The position numbers and the translations under genes are program-made. Shown here one piece after another: positions 10,577 to 23,700 of a stretch of 64,000 nucleotides of DNA (the stretch's first letter is position 1; each line of letters opens with the position of its first letter). The notes below the pieces were generated by a model. The model was given only the letters and a program-made list of their open reading frames with translations. It searched no databases and was not told the origin of the DNA. Source of the DNA: Xanthostigma xanthostigma (lineage: Eukaryota > Arthropoda > Insecta > Raphidioptera > Raphidiidae); contig OY754470.1 of NCBI GenBank assembly GCA_963575645.1, positions 32,222,501-32,286,500 of the forward strand, read 5' to 3'.

Positions 10577-13500
10577 ACGCAGACAAGCAGTTTTCACATG
10601 TTTTACGACAATTAGGTGGAAATAAGTCCTTAAAGGCAAAATTGTTTTATTCCACAAAGGTAAGTCTACTTTCACTATAACATTCAGGTTTGGATCATTC
10701 TCTCATAAGAAAATGCAAACTGCATATTAACCATTATTTTAACGCAGACAAGCAGTTTTTACATGCTTCACGACAATTGCGTGCAAATGAGTACTTAAGG
10801 GCAAAATTGCGTTATTTTTCAAAGGTAAGTCTATTTTCACTATAACATTCAGGTTTGGATCATTCTCTCATAAGAAAATGCAAACTGCATATTAACCATT
10901 ATTTTAACGCATACAAGCAGTTTTTACACGCTTTATGACAATTAGGGGCAAATGAGTTCTTATAGGAAAAATTGCTTTATTTCATTAAGGTAAGTCTATT
11001 TACACTATAACATTCAGGTTTAGGTCATTCTCTCATAAGAAAACGCAAACTGCATATTAACCATTATTTTAACGCTGACAAGCAGTTTTTACATGCTTTA
11101 CGACAATTAGGTGCAAATGAGTCCTTATAGGCAAAAGTGCTTTATTTCATGAGGGTAAGTCTATTTACACTATAACATTCAGGTTTGGATCATTCTCTCA
11201 TACGAAAATGCAAACTGCATATTTACTATCATTTTCACGCAGACAAGCAGTTTTCACATGTTTTACGACAATTAGGTGGAAATAAGTCCTTAAAGGTAAA
11301 ATTGTTTTATTCCACAAAGGTAAGTCTACTTTCACTATAACATTCAGGTTTGGATCATTCTCTCATAAGAAAATGCAAACTGCATATTAACCAGTATTTT
11401 AACGCAGACAAGCAGTTTTTACATGCTTCACGACAATTGCGTGCAAATGAGTTCTTAAGGGCAAAATTGCGTTATTTTACAAAGGTAAGTCTATTTTCAC
11501 TATAACATTCAGGTTTGGATCATTCTCTCATAAGAAAATGCAAACTGCATATTAACCAGTATTTTAACGCATACAGGCAGTTTTTACATGCTTTATGACA
11601 ATTAGGGGCAAATGAGTCCTTATAGGCAAAATTGCTTTATTTCATTAAGGTACATCTATTTACACTATAAGAATTCAGGTTTGGATCATTCTCTCATAAG
11701 AAAACGCAAACTGCATATTAACCATTATTTTAACGCTGACAAGCAGTTTTTACATGCTTTACGACAATTAGGTGCAAATGAGTCCTTATAGACAAAAGTG
11801 CTTTATTTCATGAGGGTAAGTCTATTTACACTATAACATTCAGGATTGGATCATTCTCTCATAAGAAAATGCAAACTGCATATTTACTATCATTTTCACG
11901 CAGACAAGCAGTTTTCACATGTTTTACGACAATAAGGTGGAAATAAGTCCTTAAAGGCAAAATTGTTATATTTCACAAAGGTAAGTCTACTTTCACTATA
12001 ATATTCAGGGTTGGATCATTCTCTCATAAGAAAATGCAAACTGCATATTAACCATTATTTTAACGCAGACAAGCAGTTTTTAAATGCTTCACGACAATTG
12101 CGTGCAAATGAGTCCTTATAGGCAAAATTGCTTTATTTTACAAAGGTAAGTCTAATTATATTATAACATTCAGGTTTGGACCATTTTCTCAAAAGATAAT
12201 GCAAACTGATCATTTCCTATTATTTTCACGCAGTCAAGCAGTTTTTACATGCTTCACGACAATTGCGTGCAAATGAGTCCTTATAAGCAAAATTGCTTTA
12301 TTTCATGAGGGTAAGTCTATTTACACTATAACATTCAGGTTTAGATCATTCTCTCATAAGAAAATGCAAACTGCATATTAACCATTATTTTAACGCATAC
12401 AAGCAGTTTTGCTTTATGACAATTAGAGGCAAATGGGTCCTTATAGGCAAAATTGCTTTATTTCATGAAGGTTAGTCTATTTACACTATAACATTCAGGT
12501 TTAGACCATTCTCTCATAAGAAAATGCAAACTGCATATTAACCATTATTTTAACGCAACAAGCAGTTTTTACATGCTTTACGACAATTAGGTGCAAATGA
12601 GTCCTTATAGGCAAAATTGCTTTATTTCACAAAGGTAAGTTTACTTACACTATAACATTCAGGTTTGGATCATTCTCTCATAAGAAAATGCAAATTGCAT
12701 ATTAACCATTATTTTAACGCAGACAAGCAGTTTTTACATGCTTCACGACAATTGCGTGCAAATGAGTCGTTATAAGCAAAATTGCTTTATTTCATGAGAG
12801 TAAGTCTATTTACACTATAACAATCAGGTTTGGATCATTCTCTCATAAGAAAATGCAAACTGCATATTAACCATTATTTTAACGCAACAAGCAGTTTTTA
12901 CATGCTTTACGACAATTAGGTGCAAATGAGTCCTTATAGGCAAAATTGTTTTATTTCACAAAGGTAAGTCTACTTTCACTATAATATTCAGGGTTGGATC
13001 ATTCTTTCATAACAAAATGCAAACTGCATATTAACCATTATTTTAACGCAGACAAGCAGTTTTTAAATGCTTTACGACAATTAGGTGCAAATGAGTCCTT
13101 ATAGGCAAAAGTGTTTTATTTCATGAAGGTAAGTCTTTTTACACTGTAACATTCAGGTTTGGACCATTCTCTTATAAGAAAATGCAAACTGCATATTTAC
13201 TATCATTTTCACGCAGACAAGCAGTTTTCACATGTTTTACGACAATTAGGTGGAAATAAGTCCTTAAAGGCAAAATTGTTTATTTCACAAAGGTAGATCT
13301 ACTTTCACTATAACATTCAGGTTTGGATCATTCTCTCATAAGAAAATGCAAACTGCATATTAACCATTATTTTAACGCAACTAGCAGTTTTTACATGCTT
13401 TACGACAATTAGGTGCAAATGAGTCCTTATAGGCAAAATTGTTTTATTTCACAAAGGTAAGTCTACTTTCACTATAATATTCAGGGTTGGATCATTCTTT

Positions 13501-15680
13501 CATAACAAAATGCAAACTGCATATTAACCATTATTTTAACGCAGACAAGCAGTTTTTACATGCTTCACGACAATTGTATGCAAATGAGTCCTTATAGGCA
13601 AAATTGCTTTATTTTACAAAGGTAAGTCTATTTTCACTATACCATTCAGGTTTGGATCATTCTCTCATAAGAAAATGCAAACTGCATATTAACCATTATT
13701 TTAACGCACACAAGCAGTTTTTACATGCTTTATGACAATTAGGGGCAAATAAGTCCTTTTAGGCAAAATTGCTTATTTCATTAAGGTTAGTCTATTTACA
13801 CTATAACATTCAGGTTTGGATCATTCTCTCATAAATAAATGCAAACTGCATATTAACCATTATTTTAACGCTGACAAGCAGTTTTTACATGCTTTACGAC
13901 AATTAGGTGCAAATGAGTCCTTATAGGCAAAATTGCTTTATTTTACAAAGGTAAGTATACTTAAACTATAACATTCAGGTTTCGATCATTCTCTCATAAG
14001 AAAATGCAAACTGCATATTAACGATTATTTTAACGCATACAAGCAGTTTTTACAAGCTTTATGACAATTAGGTGCAAATGAGTCCTTATAGGCAAAATTG
14101 CTTTATTTTACAAAGGTAAGTCTATTTTCACTATACCATTCAGGTTTGGATCATTCTCTCATAAGAAAATGCAAACTGCATATTAACCATTATTTTAACG
14201 CTGACAAGCAGTTTTTACATGCTTTACGACAATTAGGTGCAAATGAGTCCTTATAGGCAAAATTGCTTTATTTTACAAAGGTAAGTATACTTAAACTATA
14301 ACATTCAGGTTTCGATCATTCTCTCATAAGAAAATGCAAACTGCATATTAACGATTATTTTAACGCATACAAGCAGTTTTTACAAGCTTTATGACAATTA
14401 GGTGCAAATGAGTCCTTATAGGCAAAATTGCTTTATTTAATGAGGGTAAGTCTATTTACACTATAACATTCAGGTTTAGATCATTCTCTCATAAGAAAAT
14501 GCTAACTGCATATTAACCATTATTTTAACGCATACAAGCAGTTTTTACATGCTTTATGACAATTAGAGGCAAATGGGTCCTTATAGGCAAAATGGCTTTA
14601 TTTCATGAAGGTTAGTCTATTTACACTATAACATTCAGGTTTGGATCATTCTCTCATAAGAAAATGCAAACTGCATATTAACCATTATTTTAACGCAACA
14701 AGCAGTTTTTACATGCTTTACGACAATTAGGTGCAAATGAGTCCTTATAGGCAAAATTGCTTTATTTCACAAAGGTAAGTTTACTTACACTATAACATTC
14801 AGGTTTGGATCATTCTCTCATAAGAAAATGCAAATTGCATATTAACCATTATTTTAACGCAGACAAGCAGTTTTTACATGCTTCACGACAATTGCGTGCA
14901 AATGAGTCCTTATAAGCAAAATTGCTTTATTTCATGAGAGTAAGTCTATTTACACTATAACATTCAGGTTGGGATCATTCTCTCTTAAGAAAATGCAAAC
15001 TGCATATTAGCCATTATTTTAACGCAGCAAGCAGTTTTTACATGCTTTACGACAATTAGGTGCAAATGAGTCCTTATAGACAAAATTGTTTTATTTCACA
15101 AAAGTAAGTCTACTTTCACTATAATATTCAGGGTTGGATCATTCTCTCATAAGAAAATTCAAACTGCATATTAACCATTATTTTAACGCAGACAAGCAGT
15201 TTTTAAATGCTTCACGACAATTGCGTGCAAATGAGTCCTTATAAGCAAAATTGCTTTATTTCATGAGGGTAAGTCTATTTACACTATAACATTCAGGTTT
15301 GGATCATTATCTCATAAGAAAATGCAAACTGCATATTAACTATTATTTTAACGCATACACGCAGTTTTTACAAGCTTTATGACAATTAGGTGCAAATGAG
15401 TCCTTATAGGCAAAATTGCTTTATTTCATGAGGGTAAGTCTATTTACACTATAACATTCAGGTTTGGATCATTCTCTCATAAGAAAATGCAAACTGAATA
15501 TTGACTATCATTTTCACGCAGACAAGCAGTTTTTACATGGTTTACGACAATTAGGTGCAAATAAGTCCTTAAAGAAAAAATTGTTTTATTTCACAATGGT
15601 AAGTCTACTTTCACTATAACATTCAGGTTTGGATCATTTTCTCATAAGAAAATGCAAATTGCATATTAACCATTATTTTA
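10577..15680 (+). repeat. Higher-order repeat unit B (5,104 bp, 31 monomers)
   Basis: This is the second tandem copy of the 5,104-bp unit. It follows unit A without a gap and agrees with it until the K-type CAGTTTTCACATG changes to CAGTTTTTACATG shortly after 15,680. The A to B junction falls inside one monomer, so the exchange was in register with the 165-bp period. Its near identity with A, against visibly greater divergence between other monomers, indicates a recent event or an assembly duplication. Confidence 0.92.
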
Positions 15681-18600
15681 ACGCAGACAAGCAGTTTTTA
15701 CATGCTTCACGACAATTGCGTGCAAATGAGTCCTTATAGACAAAATTGCTTTATTTTACAAAGGTATGTCTATTTGCACTATAACATTCAGGTTTGGATA
15801 ATTCTCTCATAAGAAAATGCAAACTGCATATTAACCATTATTTTAACGCATACAAGCAGTTTTTACAAGCTTTATGACAATTAGGTGCAAATGAGTCCTT
15901 ATAGGCAAAATTGCTTTATTTCATGAGGGTAAGTCTATTTACACTATAACATTCAGGTTTGGATCATTCTCTCATAAAAAAATGCAAACTGCATATTTTC
16001 TATCATTTTAACGCATACAAGCAGTTTTTACATGCTTTATGACAATTAGGTGCAAATGAGTCTTTATAGGCAAAATTGCTTTATTTCATGTGGGTTAGTC
16101 TATTTACACTATAACATTTAGGTTTGGATCATTCTCTCATAAGAAAATGCAAACTGCATATTAACCATTATTTTAACGCATACAAGCAGTTTTTACATGC
16201 TTTATGACAATTAGATGCAAATGAGTCCTTATAGGCAAAATTGCTTTATTTCATTAAGGTAAGTCTATTTACACTATAACATTCAGGTTTGGATCATTCT
16301 CTCATAAGAAAATGCAAACTGCATATTTACTATCATTTCCACGCAGACAAGCAGTTTTCACATGTTTTACGACAACTAGGTGGAAATAAGTCCTTAAAGG
16401 CAAAATTGTTTTATTTCACAAAGGTAAGTCTATTTTCACTATAACATTCAGGTTTGGATCATTCTCTCATAAGAAAATGCAAACTGCATATTAACCATTA
16501 TTTTAACGCATACAAGCAGTTTTTACATGCTTTATGACAATTAGGGGCAAATGAGTCCTTATAGGCAAAATTGCATTATTTTATTAAGGTAAGTCTATTT
16601 ACACTATAACATTCAGGTTTGGATCATTCTCTCATTAGAAAATGCAAACTGCATATTAACCATTATTTTAACGTTGACAAGCAGTTTTTACATGCTTTAC
16701 GACAATTAGGTGCAAATAAGGCCTTATAGGCAAAAGTGCTTTATTTCATGAGGGTGAGTCTATTTACACTATAACATTCAGGTTAGGATCATTCCCTCAT
16801 AAGAAAATGCAAACTGCATATTTACTATCATTTTCACGCAGACAAGCAGTTTTCACATGTTTTACGACAATTAGGTGTAAATAAGTCCTTAAAGGCAAAA
16901 TTGTTTTATTTCACAAAGGTAAGTCTACTTTCACTATAACATTCAGGTTTGGATCATTCTCTCATAAGAAAATGCAAACTGCATATTAACCATTATTTTA
17001 ACGCAGACAAGCAGTTTTTATATGCTTCACGACAATTGCGTGCAAATGAGTCATTATAAGCAAAATTGCTTTATTTTACAAAGGTAAGTCTATTTACACT
17101 ATAACATTCAGGTTTGGATCCTTATCTCATAAGAAAATGCAAACTGCATATTAACCATTATTTTAACGCATACAAGCAGTTTTTACATGCTTTATGACAA
17201 TTAGGGGCAAATGAGTCCTTATAGGCAAAATTGCTTTATTTCATGAAGGTAAGTCTATTTACACTATAACATTCAGGTTTGGATCTTTCTCTCATAAGAA
17301 AATGCAAACTGCATATTAACCATTATTTAAAACAGACAAGCAGTTTTTACATGCTTTACGACAATTAGGTGCAAATGAGTCTTTATAGGCAAAATTGCTT
17401 TATTTCATGAGGGTAAGTCTATTTACACTATAACATTCAGGTTTGGATTATTCTCTCATAAGAAAATGCAAACTGCATATTTACTATCAGTTTTACGCAG
17501 ACAAGCAGTTTTTACATGCTTCACGACAATTGCGTGCAAATGAGTCCTTATAAGCAAAATTGCTTTCTTTTACGAAGGTAAGTCTATTTTCACTATAACA
17601 TTCAGGTTTGGATCATTCTCTCATAAGAAAATGCAAACTGCATATTATACATTGTTTTAACGCATACAAGCAGTTTTTACATGCTTTATGACAATTAGGG
17701 GCAAATGAGTCCTTATAGGCAAAATTGCTTTATTTCATGAAGGTAAGTCTATTTACACTATAACATTCAGGTTTGGATCATTCTCTCATAAGAAAATGCA
17801 AACTGCATATTAACCCTTATTTTAACGCAGACAAGCAGTTTTTACATGCTTCACGACAATTGCGTGCAAATGAGTCCTTATAGGCAAAATTGCTTTCTTT
17901 TACAAAGGTAAGTCTATTTTCACTATAACATTCAGGTTTGGATCATTCTCTCATAAGAAAATGCAAACTGCATATTATACATTGTTTTAACGCATACAAG
18001 CAGTTTTTACATGCTTTATGACAATTAGGGGCAAATGAGTCCTTATAGGCAAAATTGCTTTATTTCATGAAGGTAAGTCTATTTACACTATAACATTCAG
18101 GTTTGGATCATTCTCTCATAAGAAAATGCAAACTGCATATTAACCATTATTTTAACGCAGACAAGCAGTTTTCACATGCTTTACGACAATTAGGTGCAAA
18201 TGAATCTTTATAGGCAAATATGCTTTATTTCATGAGGGTAAGTCTATTTACACTATAACGTTCAGGTTTGAATCATTCTCTCATAAGAAAATGCAAGTTC
18301 ATATTAACTATTATTTTAATGCAGACAAGCAGTTTTTACATGCTTTATGACAATTAGGGGCAAATGAGTCCTTATAGGCAAAATAGCTTTATTTCATTAA
18401 GGTTAGTCTATTTACACTATAACATTCAGGTTTGAATCTCTCTCACATAAGAAAATGCAAACTGCATATTAACCATTATTTTAACGCTGACAAGCAGTTT
18501 TTACATGCTTTACGACAATTAGGTGGAAATGAGTCCTTATAGGCAAAAGTGCTTTATTTCATGAGGGTCAGTCTATTTACACTATAACATTCAGGTTTGG

Positions 18601-20729
18601 ATCATTCTCTCATAAGAAAACGCAAACTGCAAATTAACCATTATTTTAACGCTGACAAGCAGTTTTTACATGCTTTACGACAATTAGGTGGAAATGAGTC
18701 CTTATAGGCAAAAGTGCTTTATTTCATGAGGGTCAGTCTATTTACACTATAACATTCAGGTTTGGATCATTCTCTCATAAGAAAATGCAAACTGCATATT
18801 TACTATCATTTTCACGCAGACAAGCAGTTTTCACATGTTTTACGACAATTAGGTGGAAATAAGTCCTTAAAGGCAAAATTGTTTTATTCCACAAAGGTAA
18901 GTCTACTTTCACTATAACATTCAGGTTTGGATCATTCTCTCATAAGAAAATGCAAACTGCATATTAACCATTATTTTAACGCATACAAGCAGTTTTTACA
19001 CGCTTTATGACAATTAGGGGCAAATGAGTTCTTATAGGAAAAATTGCTTTATTTCATTAAGGTAAGTCTATTTACACTATAACATTCAGGTTTGGATCAT
19101 TCTCTCATAAGAAAACGCAAACTGCATATTAACCATTATTTTAACGCTGACAAGCAGTTTTTACAAGCTTTATGACAATTAGGTGCAAATGAGTCCTTAT
19201 AGGCAAAATTGCTTTATTTCATGAGGGTAAGTCTATTTACACTATAACATTCAGGTTTGGATCATTCTCTCATAAAAAAATGCAAACTGCATATTTTCTA
19301 TCATTTTAACGCATACAAGCAGTTTTTACATGCTTTATGACAATTAGGTGCAAATGAGTCTTTATAGGCAAAATTGCTTTATTTCATGTGGGTTAGTCTA
19401 TTTACACTAAAACATGCAGGTTTGGATCATTCTCTCATAAGAAAATGCAAACTGCACATTAACCATTATTTTAACGCAGACAAGCAGTTTTTACATGCTT
19501 CACGACAATTGCGTGCAAATGAGTCCTTATAGGCAAAATTGCGTTATTTTACAAAGGTAAGTCTATTTTCACTATAACATTCAGGTTTGGATCATTCTCT
19601 CATAAGAAAATGCAAACTGCATATTAACCATTATTTTAACGCAGACAAGCAGTTTTCACATGTTTTACGACAATTAGGTGGAAATAAGTCCTTAAAGGCA
19701 AACTTGTTTTATTTCACAAAGGTAAGTCTACTTTCACTATAACATTCAGGTTTGGATCATTCTCTCATAAGAAAATGCAAACTGCATATTAACCATTATT
19801 TTAACGCAGACAAGCAGTTTTTATATGCTTAACGACAATTGCGTGCAAATGAGTCCTTATAAGCAAAATTGCTTTATTTTACAAAGGTAAGTCTATTTAC
19901 ACTATAACATTCAGGTTTGGATCCTTCTCTCATAAGAAAATGCAAACTGCATATTAACCATTATTTTAACGCATACAAGCAGTTTTTACATGCTTTATGA
20001 CAATTAGGGGCAAATGAGTCCTTATAGGCAAAATTGCTTTATTTCATGAAGGTAAGTCTATTTACACTATAACATTCAGGTTTGGATCTTTCTCTCATAA
20101 GAAAATGCAAACTGCATATTAACCATTATTTAAACGCAGACAAGCAGTTTTTACATGCTTTACGACAATTAGGTGCAAATGAGTCTTTATAGGCAAAATT
20201 GCTTTATTTCATGAGGGTAAGTCTATTTACATAATAACATTCAGGTATGGATCATTCTCTCATAAGAAAATGCAAACTGCATATTTACTATCATTTTTAC
20301 GCAAACAAGCAGTTTTTACATGCTTCACGACAATTGCGTGCAAATGAGTCCTCATAGGCAAAATTGCTTTATTTTATAAAGGTAAGTCTATTTTCACTAT
20401 AACATTCAGGTTTGGATCATTCTCTCATAAGAAAATGCAAACTGCATATTATACATTATTTTAACGCATACAAGCAGTTTTTACATGCTTTATGACAATA
20501 AGGGGCAAATGAGTCCTTATAGGCAAAATTGCTTTATTTCATGAAGGTAAGTCTATTTACACTATAACATTCAGGTTTGGATCATTCTCTCATAAGAAAA
20601 TGCAAACTGCATATTAAACATTATTTTAACATTGCAAAGCAGTTTTTACATGCTTTATGACAATTAGGGGCAAATGAGTCCTTATAGGCAAAATTGCTTT
20701 ATTTCATGAAGGTAAGTCTATTTACACAA
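15681..20729 (+). repeat. Mosaic satellite region between higher-order blocks
   Basis: Only satellite monomers are present. The first part continues the block shared with 1,810-3,740. A 330-bp duplication lies at about 17,520-18,150, marked by CATTGTTTTAAC at about 17,650 and 17,980. About 18,290-18,960 repeats 4,950-5,630. From about 19,440 the order matches 36,240 onward at an exact offset of 16,800 bp, marked by AACTTGTTTT, CTTAACGAC, the GGATCC variant at 19,919 and CAGGTATGG. The region reads as joined pieces of other parts of the array rather than one unit. Confidence 0.75.
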
Positions 20730-23700
20730 TAACATTCAGGTTTGGATCATTCTCTCATAAGAAAATGCAAACTGCATATTAACCATTATTTTAACGCAGA
20801 CAAGCAGTTTTTACATGCTTCATGACAATTGCGTGCAAATGAGTCCTTATAGGCAAAATTGCTTTATTTTAGAAAGGTAAGTCTATTTACACTATAACAT
20901 TCAGGTTTGGATCATTCTCTCATAAGAAAATGCAAACTGCATATTAACCATTATTTTAACGCTGACAAGCAGTTTTTACTTGCTTTATGACAATTAGGTG
21001 CAAATGAGGCCTTATAGGCAAAAGTGCTTTATTTCATGAGGGTAAGTCTATTTACACTATAACATTCAGGTTTGGATCATTCTCTCATAAGAAAATGCAA
21101 ACTGCATATTTACTATCATTTTCACGCAGACAAGCAGTTTTCACATGTTTTACGACAATTAGGTAGAAGTAAGTCTTTAAAGGCAAAATTGTTTTATTTC
21201 ACAAAGGTAAGTCTACTTTCACTATAATATTCAGGGTTGGATCATTCTCTCATAAGAAAATGCAAACTGCATATTAACCATTATTTTAACGCAGACAAGC
21301 AGTTTTTACATGCTTCACGACAATTGCGTGCAAATGAGTCCTTATAGGCAAAATTGCTTTATTTTACAAAGGTAAGTCTATTTATATTATAACATTCAGG
21401 TTTGGATCATTTTCTCATAAGAAAATGCAATCTGCATATTAACCATTATTTTAACGCATACAAGCAGTTTTTACATGCTTTATGACAATTAGGGGCAAAT
21501 GAGTCCTTATAGGCAAAATTGCTTTATTTTATGAAGGTAAGTCTATTTACACTATAACATTCAGGTTTGGATCATTCTCTCATAAGAAAATGCAAACTGC
21601 ATATTAACCATTATTTAAACGCAGACAAGCAGTTTTTACATGCTTTACGACAATTAGGTGCAAATGAGTCTTTATAGGCAAAATTGCTTTATTTCATGAG
21701 GGTAAGTCTATTTACACTATAACATTCAGGTTTGGATCATTCTCTCATAAGAAAATGCAAACTGCATTTTTACTATCATTTTCACGCAGACAAGCAGTTT
21801 TTACATGCTTCACGACAATTGCGTGCAAATGAGTCCTTATAGGCAAAATTGCTTTATTTTACAAAGGTAAATCTATTTACACTATAACATTCAGGTTTAG
21901 ATCATTCTCTCATAAGAAAATGCAAACTGCATATTAACCATTATTTTAACGCATACAAGCAGTTTTTACATGCTTTACGACAATTAGGGGCAAATGAGTC
22001 CTTATAGGCAAAATTGCTTTATTTCATGAAGGTAAGTCTATTTACACTATAACATTCAGGTTTGGATCATTCTCTCATAAGAAAATGCAAACTGCATATT
22101 AACCATTATTTAAACGCAGACAAGCAGTTTTTACATGCTTTACGACAATTAGGTGCAAATGAGTCTTTTTTGGCAAAATTGCTTTATTTCATGAGGGTAA
22201 GTCTATTTACACTATAACATTCAGGTTTGGATCATTCTCTCATAAGAAAATGCAAACTGCATATTAACTATTATTTTAACGCATACAAGCAGTTTTTACA
22301 AGCTTTATGACAATTAGGTGCAAATGAGTCCTTATAGGCAAAATTGCTTTATTTCATGAGGGTAAGTCTATTTACACTATAACATTCAGGTTTGGATCAT
22401 TCTCTCATAAGAAAATGCAAACTGCATATTAACCATTATTTTAACGCAGACAAGCAGTTTTTACATGCTTTATGACAATAAGGGGCAAATGAGTCCTTAT
22501 AGGCAAAATTGCTTTATTTTACAAAGGTAAGTCTATTTTCACTATAACATTCAGGTTCGGATCATTCTCTCATAAGAAAATGCAAACTGCATATTATACA
22601 TTATTTTAACGCATACAAGCAGTTTTTACATGCTTTATGACAATAAGGGGCAAATAAGTCCTTATAGGCAAAATTGCTTTATTTCATGAAGGTAAGTCTA
22701 TTTACACTATAACATTCAGGTTTGGATCATTCTCTCACAAGAAAATGCAAACTGCATATTAACTATTATTTAAACGCAGACAAGCAGTTTTTACATGCTT
22801 TACGACAATTAGGTGCAAATGAGTCTTTATAGGCAAAATTGCTTTATTTCATGAGGGTAAGTATATTTACACTATAACATTCAGGTTTGGATCATTCTCT
22901 CATAAGAAAATACAAACTGCATATTTACTATCATTTTCACGCAGACAAGCAGTTTTTACATGCTTCACGACAATTGCGTGCAAATGAGTTCTTATAGGCA
23001 AAATTGCTTTATTTTACAAAGGTAAGTCTATTTACGCTATAACTTTCAGGCTTAGATTATTCTCTCATAAGAAAATGCAATCTGCATATTAACCATTATT
23101 TTAAAGCATACAAGCAGTTTTTACATGCTTTACGACAATTGCGTGCAAATGAGTCCTTATAGGCAAAAATGCTTTATTTTACAAAGGTAAGTCTATTTTC
23201 ACTATAACATTCAGGTTTGGATCATTCTCTCATAAGAAAATGCAAACTGCATATTATACATTATTTTAACGCATACAAGCAGTTTTTACATGCTTTATGA
23301 CAATAAGGGGCAAATGAGTCCTTATAGGCAAAATACCTTTATTTCATGAAGGTAAGTCTATTTACACTATAACTTTCAGGTTTGGATCATTCTCTCATAA
23401 GAAAATGCAAACTGCATATTAACCATTATTTAAACGCAGACAAGCAGTTTTTCATGCTTTACGACAATTAGGTGCAAATGAGTCTTTTTTGGCAAAATTG
23501 CTTTATTTCATGAGGGTAAGTCTATTTACACTATAACATTCAGGTTTGGATCATTCTCTCATAAGAAAATGCAAACTGCATATTTACTATCATTTTCACG
23601 CATACAAGCAGTTTTTACATGCTTCACGACAATTGCGTGCAAATGAGTCCTTATAAGCAAAATTGCTTTATTTTACAAAGGTATATCTATTTACACTATA

